Shown piece by piece: positions 44,120 to 44,820 of a stretch of DNA of 44,820 nucleotides. The number at the start of each line of letters is the position of its first letter. Position 1 is the first letter of the stretch. The notes below the pieces were generated by a model. It was not told where the DNA came from and ran no database searches. It saw only the letters and a list, made by a program, of their open reading frames with translations. The DNA lies in IMG/VR virus record IMGVR_UViG_3300033388_000746, positions 1-44,820 of that record; one strand, given 5' to 3'. This stretch comes from a virus. A program made the translations under genes and the position numbers.

Positions 44120-44396
44120 TTCTTTTTTTTTCTAATTTTTCTAATCTTTCTATTTCAAACTTTAAGTGATTGATTGATTTTTTTAAACATTCTATTGGAC
44201 TCTCATGTTTTTCAGAGCTGCGTAAACAGTAAGTTACAACATTGCCCACATTCCACGTACAATTAAAATCTTCTACAACATATCTTGCTTGGTAGTATCC
44301 TTCTCTGTAGGTGTCTCCAACATAGTAATCAGGTACGTCTGTGTGATAAGCGTATTTTTTTATTTCTTCTTTTGTTTTTTTGCTTGTTTCTTTCAT
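44100..44396 (-). CDS. DUF3310-like protein
   Basis: This 98-aa protein has DYYVGDTYREGYYQARYVVE near residues 23-42, then FNCTWNVGNVVTYCLRSSEK and ECLKKSINHLKFEIERLEKL. The order (aromatic loop, CNxGNVVxY helix, D/E-x-LKK helix) matches DUF3310, a small family common in phage early regions and sometimes fused to nucleotide-metabolism enzymes. It is basic at both ends. It overlaps the previous gene's C-terminus by 68 bp and the DnaA-like gene by 20 bp, typical of compressed phage operons. Its N-terminal KKYAYHT is encoded by the 21-bp repeat. Confidence 0.6.
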   Translation of the reverse strand: MKETSKKTKEEIKKYAYHTDVPDYYVGDTYREGYYQARYVVEDFNCTWNVGNVVTYCLRSSEKHESPIECLKKSINHLKFEIERLEKLEKKRNEKRNI

Positions 44397-44649
44397 ATCT
44401 ATTTATAAATTCTTCGGTTAATGTTTTATTTAATTTATATTTACTCATGTCATTTTTTATAATGACTTTTTCAGGCAGTGGAATTGCGTATTTACACGCA
44501 GAAACAAATTTACCTTTTATTTCTATTTTATCACACTCTTTAAAGAAATTATTCATTTCAATAGTATCTAATCTATGAGCTTTGTTGTAGTTGCGTAAGT
44601 GTTGTTCGGACTTGACTTGGTCCACTAAATATTGTGCTAATCTTTTCAT
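44329..44649 (-). CDS. First gene of the leftward operon, hypothetical (106 aa)
   Basis: ATG 44649 (MKRLAQYLVDQVKSEQHLRN) is preferred over the TTG at 44658 because it has the AATTGAATAAA leader and a normal start codon. The middle has KECDKIEIKGKFVSACKYAI and PLPEKVIIKNDMSKYKLNKT, mixed strand and helix, and the C-terminus is extremely basic (RYERNKQKNKRRNKKIRLSHRRT is seen as two groups of Lys/Arg). Tail charge suggests DNA or RNA binding. It lies next to the structured control region and would be made first. No family was recognised. Confidence 0.55.
   Translation of the reverse strand: MKRLAQYLVDQVKSEQHLRNYNKAHRLDTIEMNNFFKECDKIEIKGKFVSACKYAIPLPEKVIIKNDMSKYKLNKTLTEEFINRYERNKQKNKRRNKKIRLSHRRT
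44340..44360. repeat. 21-bp direct repeat, copy 2
   Basis: Second copy of the 21-bp sequence at 43465-43485, same orientation, 875 bp away. Here it encodes KKYAYHT near the N-terminus of the DUF3310-like protein, and it also lies inside the overlap with the upstream gene. Confidence 0.85.
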
Positions 44650-44666
44650 TTTATTCAATTAAATTT

Positions 44667-44800
44667 TTAGGAGGTAGATAAGTGTATTAACGTGTCTGGC
44701 AATATCGCCTTTATACCTACCTCCCTAAATACAACAAGTCAAACATTTAATATTAAGGTATCTTACACCTATAAAATTATGGGATTATTCCCGACTTGTT
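44667..44800. promoter_or_regulatory. Structured control region upstream of the leftward operon
   Basis: This gene-free stretch contains three nested or neighbouring symmetric elements. TTAGGAGGTAG (44667-44677) pairs with CTACCTCCCTAA (44717-44728) with one bulged base, and encloses the near-palindrome GGCAATATCGCC (44698-44709). AACAAGTC (44733-44740) pairs perfectly with GACTTGTT (44793-44800), beside the hairpin GGGA-TTAT-TCCC (44781-44792). Such structures could be an operator, a leader RNA of the early transcript, or part of an origin. A tRNA was considered and rejected because there is no T-arm. No TAnnTTTG element is visible on the minus strand here, so the early promoter may use other signals. 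Confidence 0.5.
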
Positions 44801-44820
44801 ATTTTGTTTTGTAATTATTT

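Noticed and set aside
44667-44728. A tRNA-like cloverleaf from the GGAGGTAG/CTACCTCC pairing
   Set aside because: The enclosed length is about 60 nt, there is no TTC-type T-arm and no plausible anticodon arm.
1-44820. CRISPR arrays, insertion sequences, integrase
   Set aside because: No regularly spaced direct repeats, transposase motifs or recombinase catalytic residues were seen on reading both strands.

Overview
The window is one side of a double-stranded DNA tailed-phage genome whose host is most likely a member of the Bacteroidota, probably a marine-type flavobacterium. The base composition is very low in GC. There are almost no Shine-Dalgarno sequences, and many genes start behind A/T-only leaders such as AAATTAAATTAAATG. 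Several intergenic gaps carry the Bacteroidota -7 promoter signature TAnnTTTG. The proteins have the architecture of a short-tailed (podovirus-like) phage: TerL, portal, scaffold and major capsid, then adaptor/nozzle-type tail proteins, then three successive internal/ejection-type proteins. Some of these resemble crAss-like and Cellulophaga podovirus proteins, but I cannot fix the family without searches. Contact with marine T4-like and pelagiphage gene pools is suggested by a GroES-like protein, GYxxGD beta-modules and a conserved protein downstream of the capsid gene.

Layout. Bases 1-36071 hold rightward (+) virion genes: a 5'-truncated LamG-type tail protein, a coiled-coil protein, a 1559-aa fibre with a YadA-like C-terminus, four small genes (one GroES-like), TerL, portal, scaffold, capsid, three further head or head-tail genes, two connector proteins, a 1744-aa nozzle/stabilisation protein followed by a 57-aa in-frame cysteine module, a structural protein, a GNAT-like protein, and the ejection-protein series that ends in a 2624-aa protein with a zinc-peptidase motif. 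Intrinsic terminators after the capsid gene and after the 408-aa protein, plus TAnnTTTG elements before several genes, divide this half into several transcription units.

Bases 36064-44649 are read leftward (-) and carry early/replication functions. Running from the right end inward these are small hypothetical genes, a DUF3310-like protein, a stand-alone DnaA domain IV-like protein, an ERF-type single-strand annealing protein, a PD-(D/E)XK exonuclease, a small protein with an SSB-like DDLPF tail, a strong terminator, an AT-only tract with inverted repeats, a VirE-N/SF3 primase-helicase, a compact C5-methyltransferase-like protein, an SNF2-type helicase, a VRR-NUC nuclease and three small unknown genes. 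The two halves converge tail to tail at 36064-36071. Bases 44650-44820 contain no gene but do contain nested inverted repeats, and look like the control region of the leftward operon.

No DNA polymerase, RNA polymerase, integrase, lysin, holin, tRNA or CRISPR array was recognised. The left-end gene is cut and the two ends do not join into one gene, so the genome continues outside the window. The most interesting items are the in-frame stop between the nozzle protein and its extra C-terminal module, the stand-alone DnaA-like DNA-binding domain, the AT-tract origin candidate, the structured right-end control region, the giant ejection protein, and a possible tandem GroES-fold protein beside the terminase.
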